Part shown: positions 8,435 to 16,135 of the stretch, one piece after another
How positions within the stretch are numbered: the stretch's first letter is position 1
Layout: every line of letters starts with the position of its first letter
Source: Tolypothrix brevis GSE-NOS-MK-07-07A
GTDB lineage: Bacteria; Cyanobacteriota; Cyanobacteriia; Cyanobacteriales; Nostocaceae
DNA length: 64,000 bases
Reading direction: 5' to 3'
NCBI GenBank assembly: GCA_019358985.1
Contig: JAHHIJ010000004.1
Location: forward strand, 1 to 64,000
Position numbers and translations under genes: made by a program
Notes under the pieces: model-generated
Told to the model about the DNA's origin: nothing
Seen by the model: only the letters and a program-made list of their open reading frames with translations
Database searches by the model: none

Positions 8435-9169
8435 ATGGCAACTATTAAGTGTAAAAATATAACGTTTTCTAATATACAGGCGATTTTATTTGACAAAAAC
8501 GGTACTCTAGAAGATTCAGAAACGTATTTGCGATCGCTTGGACAAAAAGCAGCACGGATGGTAGATGCTCAAGTTCCCGGAACTGGGGAACCTTTGTTAA
8601 TGGCATTTGGGATTAATGGCTCAAGCCTAGATCCTGCCGGTTTAATTTCCGTGGCAAGTCGTCGGGAAACAGAAGTTGCTGCTGCCGCATATATTGCCGA
8701 AACTGGCAAAACTTGGTTTCAATCGCTCAAAATCGCCCGTCAAGCCTTAGATGAAGCCGAAAAATACATCGGCAAAACTTCTTCACCCCTGTTTGTCGGT
8801 AGTTTAGACGTGTTAAAATCTTTGTCAGAAGCCGAATTGAAACTCGGTATACTCTCAGCAGCAACTACAGCAGAAGTTAATGAATTTGTCAAGTATCACC
8901 AATTAAGCGATTACATCCAATTGGAAATGGGAGTAGATGAAGGTCCGAGTAAACCAGATCCAATATTATTTTTACAAGCTTGCAAAACTTTGGGAGTAGA
9001 ACCTAGCGCTACCCTGATGGTAGGTGATTCCGTAGGTGATATGCAAATGGCGTGTAACGCTAAAGCCGCAGGTTGCATTGGTATTACTTGGATTGGTAAA
9101 TCAGATAACGTCCAAGGTGCCGATGTGGTGATTAGTCAACTTGATGAAATTCAAGTTGTAGAAGCTTAA
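8435..9169 (+). CDS. HAD-superfamily hydrolase (phosphatase-like)
   Basis: 244 residues. Motif I reads LFDKNGTLEDS near residue 18, motif II is LGILSAATTAE, the motif III lysine is in PSKPDP, and motif IV is VGDSVGDMQMA. The first aspartate, the nucleophile, is present; the usual second aspartate of DxDGT is replaced by Asn (DKNGT), a variant found in some cyanobacterial HAD proteins. The cap is alpha-helical, as in the phosphoglycolate-phosphatase-like group. The substrate is unknown. It is a single gene flanked by repeats. Confidence 0.85.
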   Translation: MATIKCKNITFSNIQAILFDKNGTLEDSETYLRSLGQKAARMVDAQVPGTGEPLLMAFGINGSSLDPAGLISVASRRETEVAAAAYIAETGKTWFQSLKIARQALDEAEKYIGKTSSPLFVGSLDVLKSLSEAELKLGILSAATTAEVNEFVKYHQLSDYIQLEMGVDEGPSKPDPILFLQACKTLGVEPSATLMVGDSVGDMQMACNAKAAGCIGITWIGKSDNVQGADVVISQLDEIQVVEA

Positions 9170-9170
9170 T

Positions 9171-9218
9171 CTAGCACACTACGGCGTAAATAAACCACCC
9201 ATTCCAAATCGCCAAAAG
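9171..9218. repeat. Dispersed repeat (GGCGTAAATAAACCACCCATTC), copy 1
   Basis: CTAGCACACTACGGCGTAAA and TAAACCACCCATTCCAAATCG match the sequence at 22.09-22.14 kb with few differences. Function is unknown; both copies lie downstream or upstream of unrelated genes. Confidence 0.8.
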
Positions 9219-9229
9219 CAACCGTCGCA

Positions 9230-9255
9230 GAGACGTAGCAGTGCTACGTCTCTAC
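9230..9255. repeat. Dispersed palindrome, TAGCA core
   Basis: GAGACGTAGCA and TGCTACGTCTC are perfect arms around a single G, ending in CTCTAC. Confidence 0.9.
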
Positions 9256-9345
9256 AATAGGTGTGATTTGCCAGACATAATATGACTTCCGCCTATGTCA
9301 ATAAGACAGAAATGCTACGATATTAATATAGATATCTCCAGAAAA

Positions 9346-9371
9346 GTAGAGACGTAGCACTGCTACGTCTA
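9346..9371. repeat. Dispersed palindrome, TAGCA core
   Basis: GTAGAGACGTAGCA and TGCTACGTCTA are inverted arms around one C. This is the second member within about 115 bases, in the spacer before a Uma2 gene. Confidence 0.9.
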
Positions 9372-9438
9372 GCGGTCGATGTCTAATCATTAAGAGTGCA
9401 AGCTAACCTCAATAATTTTCACACTCAATACACAAGCC

Positions 9439-10023
9439 ATGCAGAATACAGATACCACCTTAAATCTTCGCTTGTGGACAGTTGCAGACTATCACCGCAT
9501 GGCTGAGACTGGGATTTTGGATGAAGATGAGCGAGTAGAATTGTTAGAAGGGAAGATTATCTGGATGAGTGCAAAAGGGACAGCGCATCGGTCAGCGGTG
9601 GGAAGGACAGATTACTTACTGAAAAACAGATTAGCAAATCGGGCATGGGTATCGATTCAAGAGCCGATAAAATTAAATGATCGCTCAGAACCAGAACCAG
9701 ATGTTGCAGTTGTGCAAATAGATCCACTCGACTATGCAGACCATCATCCTACCCCCAGCGAGGTTTATTTAATCATTGAAGTAGCCGATAGCAGTTTAAA
9801 ATTTGACTGTGAAACGAAAGCCAAGGCTTACGCACAAGCAGCAATTGCAGATTATTGGGTGCTAGATGTCGTTGCTCGTCAATTGCATGTCTTTCGAGAA
9901 CCCAACGAAGAAGGCTATCAAAGCAAAGTGATTTTAGGTGAAGATGCAAGAATTTCACCTTTACAGTTTGCTGAGTTGCAGATTGCCGTTTTGGAAATGT
10001 TACCACCAATTATTGTATCGTGA
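9439..10023 (+). CDS. Uma2 family (DUF820) putative endonuclease
   Basis: 194 residues. The N-terminal WTVADYHRMAETGILDEDER and LLEGKIIWMS, then EPEPDVAVV and YLIIEVADSSLKFD...K, are the standard Uma2 signature with a PD-(D/E)xK-like core (D in EPDV, E in IEV, K in TKAKAYA). Family members are very abundant in filamentous cyanobacteria and linked with transposons and TA loci; the true substrate is not established. It sits at the left edge of the TA island and appears intact. Confidence 0.85.
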   Translation: MQNTDTTLNLRLWTVADYHRMAETGILDEDERVELLEGKIIWMSAKGTAHRSAVGRTDYLLKNRLANRAWVSIQEPIKLNDRSEPEPDVAVVQIDPLDYADHHPTPSEVYLIIEVADSSLKFDCETKAKAYAQAAIADYWVLDVVARQLHVFREPNEEGYQSKVILGEDARISPLQFAELQIAVLEMLPPIIVS

Positions 10024-10070
10024 GAGCGATACTCCGCAGGAGTGGTCTTGGACCATCGCATATGGCGATT

Positions 10071-10439
10071 TTAACCTGACTCTCCAGAAAAATTAGCCAC
10101 GATATCTCGGATTTCATTTATACCGATATCTTCTTGGTCAGACTTAGAATAAATTGTGAGTAGTAAAATACTTATGGGTGACTCAAGCTGATAAACTAAT
10201 CGGTATCCAGCACTCTTACCTTTTTTGATGTTAGTGTTACGAACCCTCGCCTTGTAAACAATATATTCCTCACCAATACCCGGAATTCTATCTCCTAGAA
10301 TATTTCCTTGTTGTAATTGCTCGATAATTGGTTCAACATCAGACCGAATATTGCGAAATCTCTTTGAGAGGTCGCGCAAGTTTTGTTTATATTCAGGAGT
10401 TAAATCGATTAATACCGATGGCTGTTCATTCGGCATCAA
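10071..10439 (-). CDS. RelE/ParE-like toxin of a type II TA pair
   Basis: 122 residues. LTPEYKQNLRDLSKRFRNIR at the start and the later RIPGIGEEYIVYKARV, GKSAGYRLVYQLE and ILLLTIYSKSDQEDI follow the RelE/ParE/HigB fold pattern: basic helices, then a strand-rich core ending in LLxIYSKxDQ. Such toxins cut mRNA on the ribosome or poison gyrase. It overlaps the upstream antitoxin gene by 14 bases, so the two are translationally coupled. The family is secure; the subfamily is not. Confidence 0.8.
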   Translation of the reverse strand: MMPNEQPSVLIDLTPEYKQNLRDLSKRFRNIRSDVEPIIEQLQQGNILGDRIPGIGEEYIVYKARVRNTNIKKGKSAGYRLVYQLESPISILLLTIYSKSDQEDIGINEIRDIVANFSGESG

Positions 10440-10683
10440 TTCCCTCCCACATTTGAGATAGTGGCAAGCGCTGACCCGTTTTTGCTTGATGTAAGGCTCT
10501 TCTCAAGCTGGCTTTAATCTCCTCAATGGGTGTATCATCAGGGTCAATCTCTTCTGCTTCTTCCTGTTCTGGAACCAACACAATTACCCGAACCTGATGA
10601 GGATAAGTGTTTCCCTGAATTGGTTCATCCAGAATCAGATTTCCCTCTTGGTCAATTTTGCCAGTAACTTCGATCGCTTTCAT
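10426..10683 (-). CDS. Antitoxin partner of the RelE-like toxin
   Basis: 85 residues from the ATG at 10683 (MKAIEVTGKIDQEGNLILDE). The frame is open for 12 more codons upstream, but the ATG at 10683 matches the start of the broken copy at 14062. The N-terminal part forms a small beta domain (VTGKIDQEGNLILDEPI...VRVIVLVP). The C-terminal half is an acidic linker and a helix with PIEEIKASLRRALHQAKTGQ, probably the toxin-neutralising arm. It is likely autoregulated like other TA operons, but I see no clear operator. Confidence 0.75.
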   Translation of the reverse strand: MKAIEVTGKIDQEGNLILDEPIQGNTYPHQVRVIVLVPEQEEAEEIDPDDTPIEEIKASLRRALHQAKTGQRLPLSQMWEGIDAE

Positions 10684-10725
10684 CTGTTTTCTACCTCGTT
10701 TTGTTGGAGATCCTAACATTAATGA

Positions 10726-11085
10726 GGGGCAATACAGAAAGCCAAGGAGTTAATTACCAGAACCAATCAGGAAATTAATTCAGTAAAAAGACAGCAACAA
10801 TTATTACAAATAATCGAGACAATTTTGGTTTATAAATTTCCCCGCATGGATATCCAGGAGATACAAGAGATGTTTGGATTAAGCGATTTGAAGCAAACAC
10901 GAGTATATCAGCAAGCTTTTGCAGAAGGTGAAGAGAAAGGAAAACAGGAAGGTATAGAAGAAGGAAAGTTACTTGCTGTACCACCAATGCTAGCTGCTGG
11001 GTTAACTGTGCAACAGATAGCCCAAGCTTTAGGTTTAACTGTGGATGAGGTAAGGCAAGCTACACAAGCACAATCTTCTCAGTAA
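10726..11085 (+). pseudogene. 5'-truncated Rpn/DUF2887 family gene (C-terminal remnant)
   Basis: The open frame starts right after an in-frame TGA at 10723 with no start codon, yet reads naturally as AKELITRTNQEINSVKRQQQ, then LLQIIETILVYKFPRMDIQE and LSDLKQTRVYQQAFAEGEEK. This is the C-terminal part of cyanobacterial Rpn (recombination-promoting nuclease / DUF2887) proteins, including the Lys/Glu-rich helix and the terminal LTVQQIAQALGLTVDEVRQA helix-turn-helix-like segment. The N-terminal PD-(D/E)xK nuclease domain is missing. The remnant starts within about 45 bases of the antitoxin gene, so the island has been built by cut-and-join events. Confidence 0.75.
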
Positions 11086-11129
11086 AACTGGAAATGCTGG
11101 GCATTTCCGCGATCGCACAACTCCACAAA

Positions 11130-11200
11130 CCCAAAACGCGATGGTCGTTCGCGTAGCGTCTCGGAGAGAAGACCACTCCTGTGGAGTATCGCATTCCTAA
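11130..11200. repeat. Spacer repeat A, copy 1 (ACGCGATGGTCGTTCGCGTAGC)
   Basis: ACGCGATGGTCGTTCGCG continues with TAGCGTCTCGGAGAGAAGA and CCACTCCTGTGGAGTATCGC. A nearly identical copy lies at 12.997-13.062 kb. The two copies bracket the two VapC-type pairs between them. The surrounding 11.09-11.35 kb is otherwise HIP1-rich spacer with no gene. Confidence 0.85.
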
Positions 11201-11359
11201 ACCCATCCCAAACAAACGCGATGGCACTCCTCAAAACTCCCCCAAACGCGATCGCATTCCTCACAACTCTCCTAAATGCGTTAGCGTTCGCGCAGCGTGT
11301 CGCAAAGCGACTCAGCTTACCAAAAGTATCGCCATCCCAAAACAAACTCAGTTTCCAAT

Positions 11360-11770
11360 TTATCTCATCAAAGCTTCAAAACCTGCTTGTACAAAATGCT
11401 GGTCAAAAGTTAAAGCTTGAGTGACTCCTGTTTGCTTCATAACTACAAACGAAATACAATCAACTAAACCCCATGCTTTATCTTGATGGGTTTTGTAAAG
11501 CGTAAATGCTTGTGTAAATAATTCGGGGGTTAGTCGTACAATTTCTACTTCATTTGAGGTCAAGAAATGCTTGATAATTTTAACAGCCTCGTCTTTATAG
11601 TTTCGAGCTAGAGCATTACCAATTTCCAATAGTACTGCATCAGTTGTGATTAAGGGATGAATCTCTAAACTATCGGCTAATTCGCTGGCTTGCTGATGAT
11701 ATTGGTCACGCTGATTAATCAGTGCAACCACAAATAATGTATCAACGAATATTTTATTTCTCACCCTCAT
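11360..11770 (-). CDS. PIN-domain toxin (VapC-like)
   Basis: 136 residues. The N-terminal IFVDTLFVVALI holds the first PIN aspartate, TTDAVLLEIGNALA the conserved Glu, and the C-terminal GLVDCISFVVM plus ALTFDQHFVQAGF the other acidic residues. PIN toxins are Mg-dependent RNases; VapC members often cut tRNA. It overlaps the upstream small gene by 17 bases, a typical TA arrangement. It ends at the edge of a HIP1-rich spacer. Confidence 0.85.
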   Translation of the reverse strand: MRVRNKIFVDTLFVVALINQRDQYHQQASELADSLEIHPLITTDAVLLEIGNALARNYKDEAVKIIKHFLTSNEVEIVRLTPELFTQAFTLYKTHQDKAWGLVDCISFVVMKQTGVTQALTFDQHFVQAGFEALMR

Positions 11771-11969
11771 CCCCAGCTAGATAGGAATCAAGATTACTAG
11801 CAAAATTCTCTGGAGCATCAATCTTGATTTGTTTCAATTTTGACATAAAACTAGGTTTTTTCAAGTTTTGTTTAGATTGGGCAAAATCTTTAATTAAAAG
11901 ATATAGCTCATCCAGATATTCTTCGTTCAGGCTATCAATTTCAGCTTTGATGTTGTCTTTTGCAGTCAT
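11754..11969 (-). CDS. Antitoxin partner of the PIN toxin
   Basis: 71 residues from the ATG at 11969 (MTAKDNIKAEIDSLNEEYLD); the ATG at 11999 is an alternative start. The acidic helix ELYLLIKDFAQSKQN and C-terminal KIDAPENFASNLDSYLAGDE resemble small cyanobacterial VapB-like antitoxins that lack a clear DNA-binding fold. The assignment rests mainly on size and the coupled position before the PIN toxin. Confidence 0.7.
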   Translation of the reverse strand: MTAKDNIKAEIDSLNEEYLDELYLLIKDFAQSKQNLKKPSFMSKLKQIKIDAPENFASNLDSYLAGDEGEK

Positions 11970-12016
11970 TTTTGCATTTCCTGTCAATACTATCTTCATT
12001 GTAACTTTTGGAGATA

Positions 12017-12100
12017 GCTGGAAATGCGATCGCACTCCTCAACCCAACCGCGATCGCATTTCCAAAGCAAGCTATAATTTGTACTTTCAAAACAAAAGGC
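12017..12100. repeat. Spacer repeat B, copy 1 (HIP1-rich)
   Basis: TGCGATCGCACTCCTCAACC and CAACCGCGATCGCATTTCC are followed by AAAGCAAGCTATAATTTG. Copy 2 is at 12.89-12.98 kb and a partial copy 3 at 13.92-13.96 kb. HIP1 octamers occur every 20-40 bases here. Copies 1 and 2 directly flank the AbrB-PIN pair. Confidence 0.9.
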
Positions 12101-12242
12101 GATCGCATTCTCAAACAAACCGCTCAAAATAAAATGCGATCGCACTCCACAACCAACCACTCAAAACCAAAATGCGATCGCCCTCCATTCTCTGTACTCT
12201 ATGCTATGATTTAGTAAGGAGATAAAGTAAGGAATTGCAGTA

Positions 12243-12488
12243 ATGGCTATCACAACCATCACGACAAAAGGACAAGTAACTATTCCTAAAGAAATTAGAG
12301 ACTACCTAAATATAGATACAGGTAGCAAGGTTGATTTTGTGATTGATGAAAATGGAATAGTTACACTTATTCCGTTGAATGTTCCTGTTCAAAGTTTATC
12401 AGGGATTTTGCATCGTCCAGGAATGAAAACCGCAACTTTAGAAGAAATGGAAATAGCAATTAAAGAAGGTTCAAGTGATTGGAGTTGA
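12243..12488 (+). CDS. AbrB/SpoVT-type (MazE/VapB-like) antitoxin
   Basis: 81 residues. ITTITTKGQVTIPKEIRDYL is the canonical SpoVT/AbrB swapped-hairpin DNA-binding start, followed by NIDTGSKVDFVIDENG. The C-terminal tail GILHRPGMKTATLEEMEIAI would bind the toxin. It overlaps the PIN gene by 14 bases. It probably represses its own promoter in the HIP1-rich spacer upstream. Confidence 0.92.
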   Translation: MAITTITTKGQVTIPKEIRDYLNIDTGSKVDFVIDENGIVTLIPLNVPVQSLSGILHRPGMKTATLEEMEIAIKEGSSDWS

Positions 12489-12864
12489 TACAAATATTTT
12501 AGTGCGCTACCTGACTAAAGATGATGAGCCGCAGTGGCAGAAAGCTGTGGAAATTATCGAAGGGGGAGAGCAATGTTTTATTGCTAATATAGTTCTGTGT
12601 GAATTGGTTTGGGTTTTGCGGGGTAAGCCTTATGAATTCAGTAGGGCAGAAATCGGTAAAACTATAGAAATGATGTTGCAATGTCCAGTTTTTGAGTTAG
12701 AAAATAGCTCTTTAGTTTATCAAGCATTGCACCGTTTTCAGCAAGGAAAAGCTGATTTTTCCGACTATTTGATTGGTGCGATCGCACAACAACTTGGTTG
12801 CAGCAAAACTGTAACATTTGATCGAAAGTTAGCAGATAATAAAGGATTTAAGTTGTTGTCATGA
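12475..12864 (+). CDS. PIN-domain toxin (VapC-like)
   Basis: 129 residues with a GTG start inside the antitoxin gene. MIGVDTNILVRYLTKDDEPQ gives the first Asp, VLCELVWVLRG the Glu, KADFSDYLIGAIA the third acidic residue and KTVTFDRKLA the last. This is a complete PIN active site, so it is probably an active RNase toxin. Together with the AbrB-type antitoxin it forms a compact pair between two direct repeats. Confidence 0.92.
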   Translation: MIGVDTNILVRYLTKDDEPQWQKAVEIIEGGEQCFIANIVLCELVWVLRGKPYEFSRAEIGKTIEMMLQCPVFELENSSLVYQALHRFQQGKADFSDYLIGAIAQQLGCSKTVTFDRKLADNKGFKLLS

Positions 12865-12891
12865 TGACGCGATCGCACTCCCTACAACTTC

Positions 12892-13062
12892 CCCAACAAT
12901 GCGATCGCACTCCTCAACCCAACCGCGATCGCACTCCCAAAGCAAGCTATAATTTGCACTCTCAAACCAAATGCGATCGCATAACTTCACAAATCCAAAA
13001 CGCGATGGTCGTTCGCGTAGCGTCTCGGAGAGAAGATCACTCCTGCGGAGTATCGCCATCCC
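12892..13062. repeat. Spacer repeats B (copy 2) and A (copy 2)
   Basis: 12892-12985 repeats the HIP1-rich unit seen at 12.02 kb, including AAAGCAAGCTATAATTTGCA. 12997-13062 repeats the unit seen at 11.13 kb. Their order and close spacing make this spacer a hybrid of the two earlier ones. Confidence 0.9.
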
Positions 13063-13119
13063 AAACAAACCCTCATAACTTCGTTCATTTGCGCGATCGC
13101 CTAAACTTTGGACATCGCT

Positions 13120-13602
13120 TTACTCTCCGGCTAATTGTAGTAATTCTGCATACAATTCTTCCCGAATCCAGAAGCCATTAGCAATCAAATCGTCTAATAA
13201 TGGCTGTATGAATGAGACTAATCCCTGTTGTTTGGCTGCTAGCAATATACCCAATATTCCAGTTACCCGAAGACCTAACCTAATTGCTTCCTTTCTACCT
13301 CTTCGTTCATCTACAATTAAGCGATCGGCATTTAATTCCACTGCAAGGGTAATCGCTTCAGCCTCACCGATGTCTAAAATATTCTGTAAAGTTTGAAACA
13401 AAGTATTATTCGTGATACTGTAAGTTTGAATCCAATTTAGGGATTTAATTGCTAAAACAGCCGGGTTTGTATGACCAGAATTAAGAATCTCCTGATAAAC
13501 TGCTGTAGGAATAATTACATTGCCGTAAAGTTTTTGCAATAATTCTAACTGACCAATTGCAGCTAAATTACTAATAGGTGATGTATCACTAACTATAATC
13601 AT
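13120..13602 (-). CDS. DUF3368 PIN-like toxin
   Basis: 160 residues from the ATG at 13602. MIIVSDTSPISNLAAIGQLE is the family start (SDTSPI), VYQEILNSGH carries the conserved Glu, and LDIGEAEAITLA plus DRLIVDERRGRKEA form the rest of the acidic site. DUF3368 proteins are PIN-like nucleases paired with UPF0175 antitoxins. The ATG overlaps the antitoxin stop as ATGA, which fixes this start. Confidence 0.92.
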   Translation of the reverse strand: MIIVSDTSPISNLAAIGQLELLQKLYGNVIIPTAVYQEILNSGHTNPAVLAIKSLNWIQTYSITNNTLFQTLQNILDIGEAEAITLAVELNADRLIVDERRGRKEAIRLGLRVTGILGILLAAKQQGLVSFIQPLLDDLIANGFWIREELYAELLQLAGE

Positions 13603-13844
13603 CGCCAATTATTTGCTTCCAAACTTTTGACATCCTCCCTGAGTTCAGCAATATCGTAGTGCAGAGGTATTTGACGACTTGCAAGTAATCGTTGAAACTG
13701 GAGTTGATTAATTTTTGCAAAACGACTTGCTTGACCTAAAGTAAATTTCTCCTTTTGAAACAGCATAATAGCAATTTCAGTCAGCAACTCAGCCTCTGAC
13801 ATTTGGGTTGTTTGCAATACTTCATCCGAGATAATGATACTCAT
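13599..13844 (-). CDS. UPF0175 family antitoxin
   Basis: 81 residues from the ATG at 13844 (MSIIISDEVLQTTQMSEAEL). LLTEIAIMLFQKEKFTLGQA and SRFAKINQLQFQRLLASRQI match the UPF0175 helix-turn-helix pattern, and the C-terminal HYDIAELREDVKSLEA is the toxin-binding tail. The open frame upstream of 13844 is HIP1 spacer and not part of the gene. Confidence 0.9.
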   Translation of the reverse strand: MSIIISDEVLQTTQMSEAELLTEIAIMLFQKEKFTLGQASRFAKINQLQFQRLLASRQIPLHYDIAELREDVKSLEANNWR

Positions 13845-13897
13845 AGATTTCGGGATTAATGGGGGATTATAAATACTAGGATAAGCGATCGCATTCC

Positions 13898-14062
13898 TCA
13901 AAACTTCCCAAACCAAATGCGATCGCACTCCTCAACCCAACCGCGATCGCATTCCCAAACCAACCGCTCAAAACATAACGCGATCGCATAATCTCTTATT
14001 GGTTCATCTAGAACCAGATTTCCCTGTTGGTCAATCTTGCCAGTAACTTCAATTGCTTTCAT
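13898..14062 (-). pseudogene. Broken duplicate of the antitoxin at 10.68 kb
   Basis: The ATG at 14062 starts MKAIEVTGKIDQQGNLVLDE PI, matching 20 of 22 N-terminal residues of the antitoxin gene ending at 10683. About 35 bases of matching upstream DNA (TTTTGTTGGAGATCCTAACATT on the opposite strand) are also shared. After codon 22 the frame runs into HIP1-rich spacer and stops at 13898. The copy lacks the toxin-binding half and the toxin. Confidence 0.88.
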
Positions 14063-14163
14063 CTGTTTTCCACCTCATTTTGTTGGAGATCCTAACATTC
14101 CAGACACTTAGATAATGTCGCAATTAGCACCGATACTTTTTTAGTTATTTAGCAAATCTCACT

Positions 14164-15045
14164 TTACCACTTTGTGCAGGAGTCAGAATTAACTATGCAA
14201 AATTTAGAAGTTGCATTACTGCTTGTGTTAAAAACTGGGGTCACAAAAATTTTTCTATTTTCTTGGGTATCTCCATCGTCAAATCTTACGTTTATTCCAG
14301 TAACTACACTACTAGATTCGTTGAAATTATAAGACAATATATCCTTTACATCTAAACGACTTTTTATTTTTGCTCCTTTTAGTAGTACTTTGACCAAAAC
14401 TTCAGTTGCTTCATAAGCTAGAGCGGTTCTGTAATTTACATCACCATGCCAATAATTTTCGTAAGCATCATTAGCAAAAGCTTTTGCATCAGGATAGTCA
14501 GGGTGCCAATCGACAGATATGATTAAAGGATTTTTTGGATTTTTATTATTAATCCTATTCAAAGACTTACTCAGATATAGCGTGTTTGAACCTAAAATTG
14601 GCTTTTCTCCATCATTTTGATCAATTATATCGATTGCCTTGTCGAATGAATTATTACCATCTTTAGTTTGACCGTCAGGAAAAACTGCCAAAGCATTAGC
14701 CTGCTTAATTTCTTCCGAAAATTGTTTAGCAGCAAAGTTCTTTGCGGACAAATCATGGGCAATAATATTAGATATGTTTCGTTTTTTTAAAGCAACTTTA
14801 AACTGTTCAAACAATGATTTACTAAATAATTCTTCATTATGAAAGACAACAATCTTTGGATTGGTGCTTGTGCTAATTTTCGTAAGTAACTTGTTAACAA
14901 GTGATTCTGCTTCTACTTTTGTTGAGGAAACAGTACGGAAAAAAACATTGTTAAAATCGAAACACCGCTTTCGTATACCAAATACACTACTAGTTGGAGA
15001 AATAGTAACCAGGTTTTTCTGAGTGTAGAATGGCAAAGCAGAACA
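14164..15045 (-). pseudogene. Periplasmic-binding-protein-like sensor domain, C-terminal fragment
   Basis: From about LPFYTQKNLVTISPTSS onward this frame reads as the second two-thirds of a type I periplasmic-binding (Peripla_BP_6-like) domain: FFRTVSSTKVEAESLVNKLL, KIVVFHNEELFSKSLFEQFK, KPILGSNTLYLSKSLN, and HGDVNYRTALAYEATEVLVK near the end. The best family match I know is the ligand-binding part of cyanobacterial signalling proteins that join a kinase or protease to an ABC-type binding domain. It has no signal peptide, and its 5' end is joined out of frame to a CHAT fragment near 15040. The 3' end, with Cys in CIVNSDSCTKW, seems natural. Confidence 0.7.
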
Positions 15046-15596
15046 GCTAGTTGGATGGCATTGCGCCCCCACTCACAGGCTCGCGAATAAGGTTTCCCAA
15101 AACCCAGAGCCTTGTAGAAACCGATAGAGAATTCCCTAGCTGCTCTATCGCCAATTGCCGACTTCATACCAATGACATAAGGAATGTGTAGAGCAATTTC
15201 TCTTGCTTGAACATCAGAGAAACAAGCGTTTAACACTACACACTCAACATGTTCTGCACAAAGTTGAAATAGATTTGCGAGTGCTTCTGAATTAATAAGT
15301 TTAGCTCTTCCGTTCTCATCCTGGAATACTAATCCATCCTGACCTTCACCATGCCCAGAAAAATGTACAATCTGCGGAGTAATCTCATGTAGAGCGGTTT
15401 GAACATCGCTATAACGAACAGCCCATCGGGATTGAAGATCGAACCAATTACAATAGCGGGTTCGCTGTAATTCAGTACGGATATCACGCTCTTCCTCACC
15501 TAAGCACAAGCGAGATGTCCCTAATGGATTAGCGGCTAGAAGTAAAATTGTTCTTTTTGAAACATCACTAGAACTTGTTCCAGAGGCTTGAAACAT
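15040..15596 (-). pseudogene. CHAT-domain (caspase-like) protease, N-terminal fragment
   Basis: From the ATG at 15596 the product reads KRTILLLAANPLGTSRLCLG and EERDIRTELQR, then the catalytic His in IVHFSGHGEGQDGLVFQDE and the catalytic Cys in CVVLNACFSDVQAREIA. This is a CHAT (separase/caspase-like) peptidase with both catalytic residues. Normal similarity runs to GRNAIQLA near 15050 and then stops. The frame stays open to 14913, but that part is the out-of-frame shadow of the binding-domain fragment. CHAT proteases act in bacterial conflict and cell-death pathways. The junction suggests an internal deletion of one larger gene. Confidence 0.75.
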
Positions 15597-15659
15597 GTAT
15601 ATATCCGGAGGATTAACTAAAATTTTTCCTGTCTTAAATATAGCTAATATCAATAAATC

Positions 15660-15971
15660 TTGCGTACTTTAATTATCCCCGAAGAACCCGCAGAGGAAGA
15701 GGAAGAAGCACTAACTGACAAGGGAATCACTGAAGAACTGCGAAAGCAAATGTTGCAAAATTTTCAGGTTATTCAACACACCATACGTGCTTACACTGTT
15801 TATAGTTTGAATGCGTTTAAGCAAATTCCCATTGATAACATCAACAAAGTTACTTTAGAATTCGGCATCGAAGTGGGTGGAGAAGCAGGGGTTCCTTATG
15901 TCACAAAAGGTACTGCTAAAAGTAATTTGAAGATTACTGTTGAGTGTTCATTTCCAAAGCCGAATACATAG
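15660..15971 (+). CDS. Trypco1-like (CU044_2847 family) protein, perhaps 5'-truncated
   Basis: 103 residues. KVTLEFGIEVGGEAGVPYVT followed by KGTAKSNLKITVEC is the strand-rich end of the trypsin-co-occurring domain 1 family. The expected N-terminal part (a short strand and EVD segment of about 30 residues) is missing, and only a TTG start is available just after an in-frame stop. The product starts with an acidic EEPAEEEEEALT stretch. It is head-to-head with the CHAT fragment, 63 bases apart; this family is known to accompany peptidase effectors. It may be a functional short form or a remnant. Confidence 0.65.
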   Translation: MRTLIIPEEPAEEEEEALTDKGITEELRKQMLQNFQVIQHTIRAYTVYSLNAFKQIPIDNINKVTLEFGIEVGGEAGVPYVTKGTAKSNLKITVECSFPKPNT

Positions 15972-15984
15972 CCCACGCGGAAAT

Positions 15985-16062
15985 TACAGCAGATTTTAGG
16001 TAAATGATGTACATGCGTAAAACCCAAAACCCTGTGAAGACGTTCCGGTGGAACGTCTCTAC
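15985..16062. repeat. Composite palindrome element, TTCC core with 5' flank
   Basis: AGATTTTAGGTAAATGATG, then GTAAAACCCAAAACCCTG, lead into AGACGTTCCGGTGGAACGTCT. The same flank precedes the first unit of the tandem array at 45.73 kb, so flank and palindrome form one mobile unit. Confidence 0.85.
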
Positions 16063-16135
16063 GTGTATTTATTAACTTTTCTCCTACTTTTACGCTAAAA
16101 CTTGTAAAAGGATTATTTTCATTGCATAACACTAA

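Noticed and set aside
11079-11420. Open frames across the HIP1-rich spacer
   Set aside because: They encode strings derived from GCGATCGC and repeat A (NAIAFGGVLRS-type repeats), present on both strands, with no independent coding signal.
14913-15040. C-terminal 43 residues of the CHAT open frame as genuine protein
   Set aside because: They are the shadow of the binding-domain frame, which has clear similarity (LVTISPTSS) in the alternative phase.
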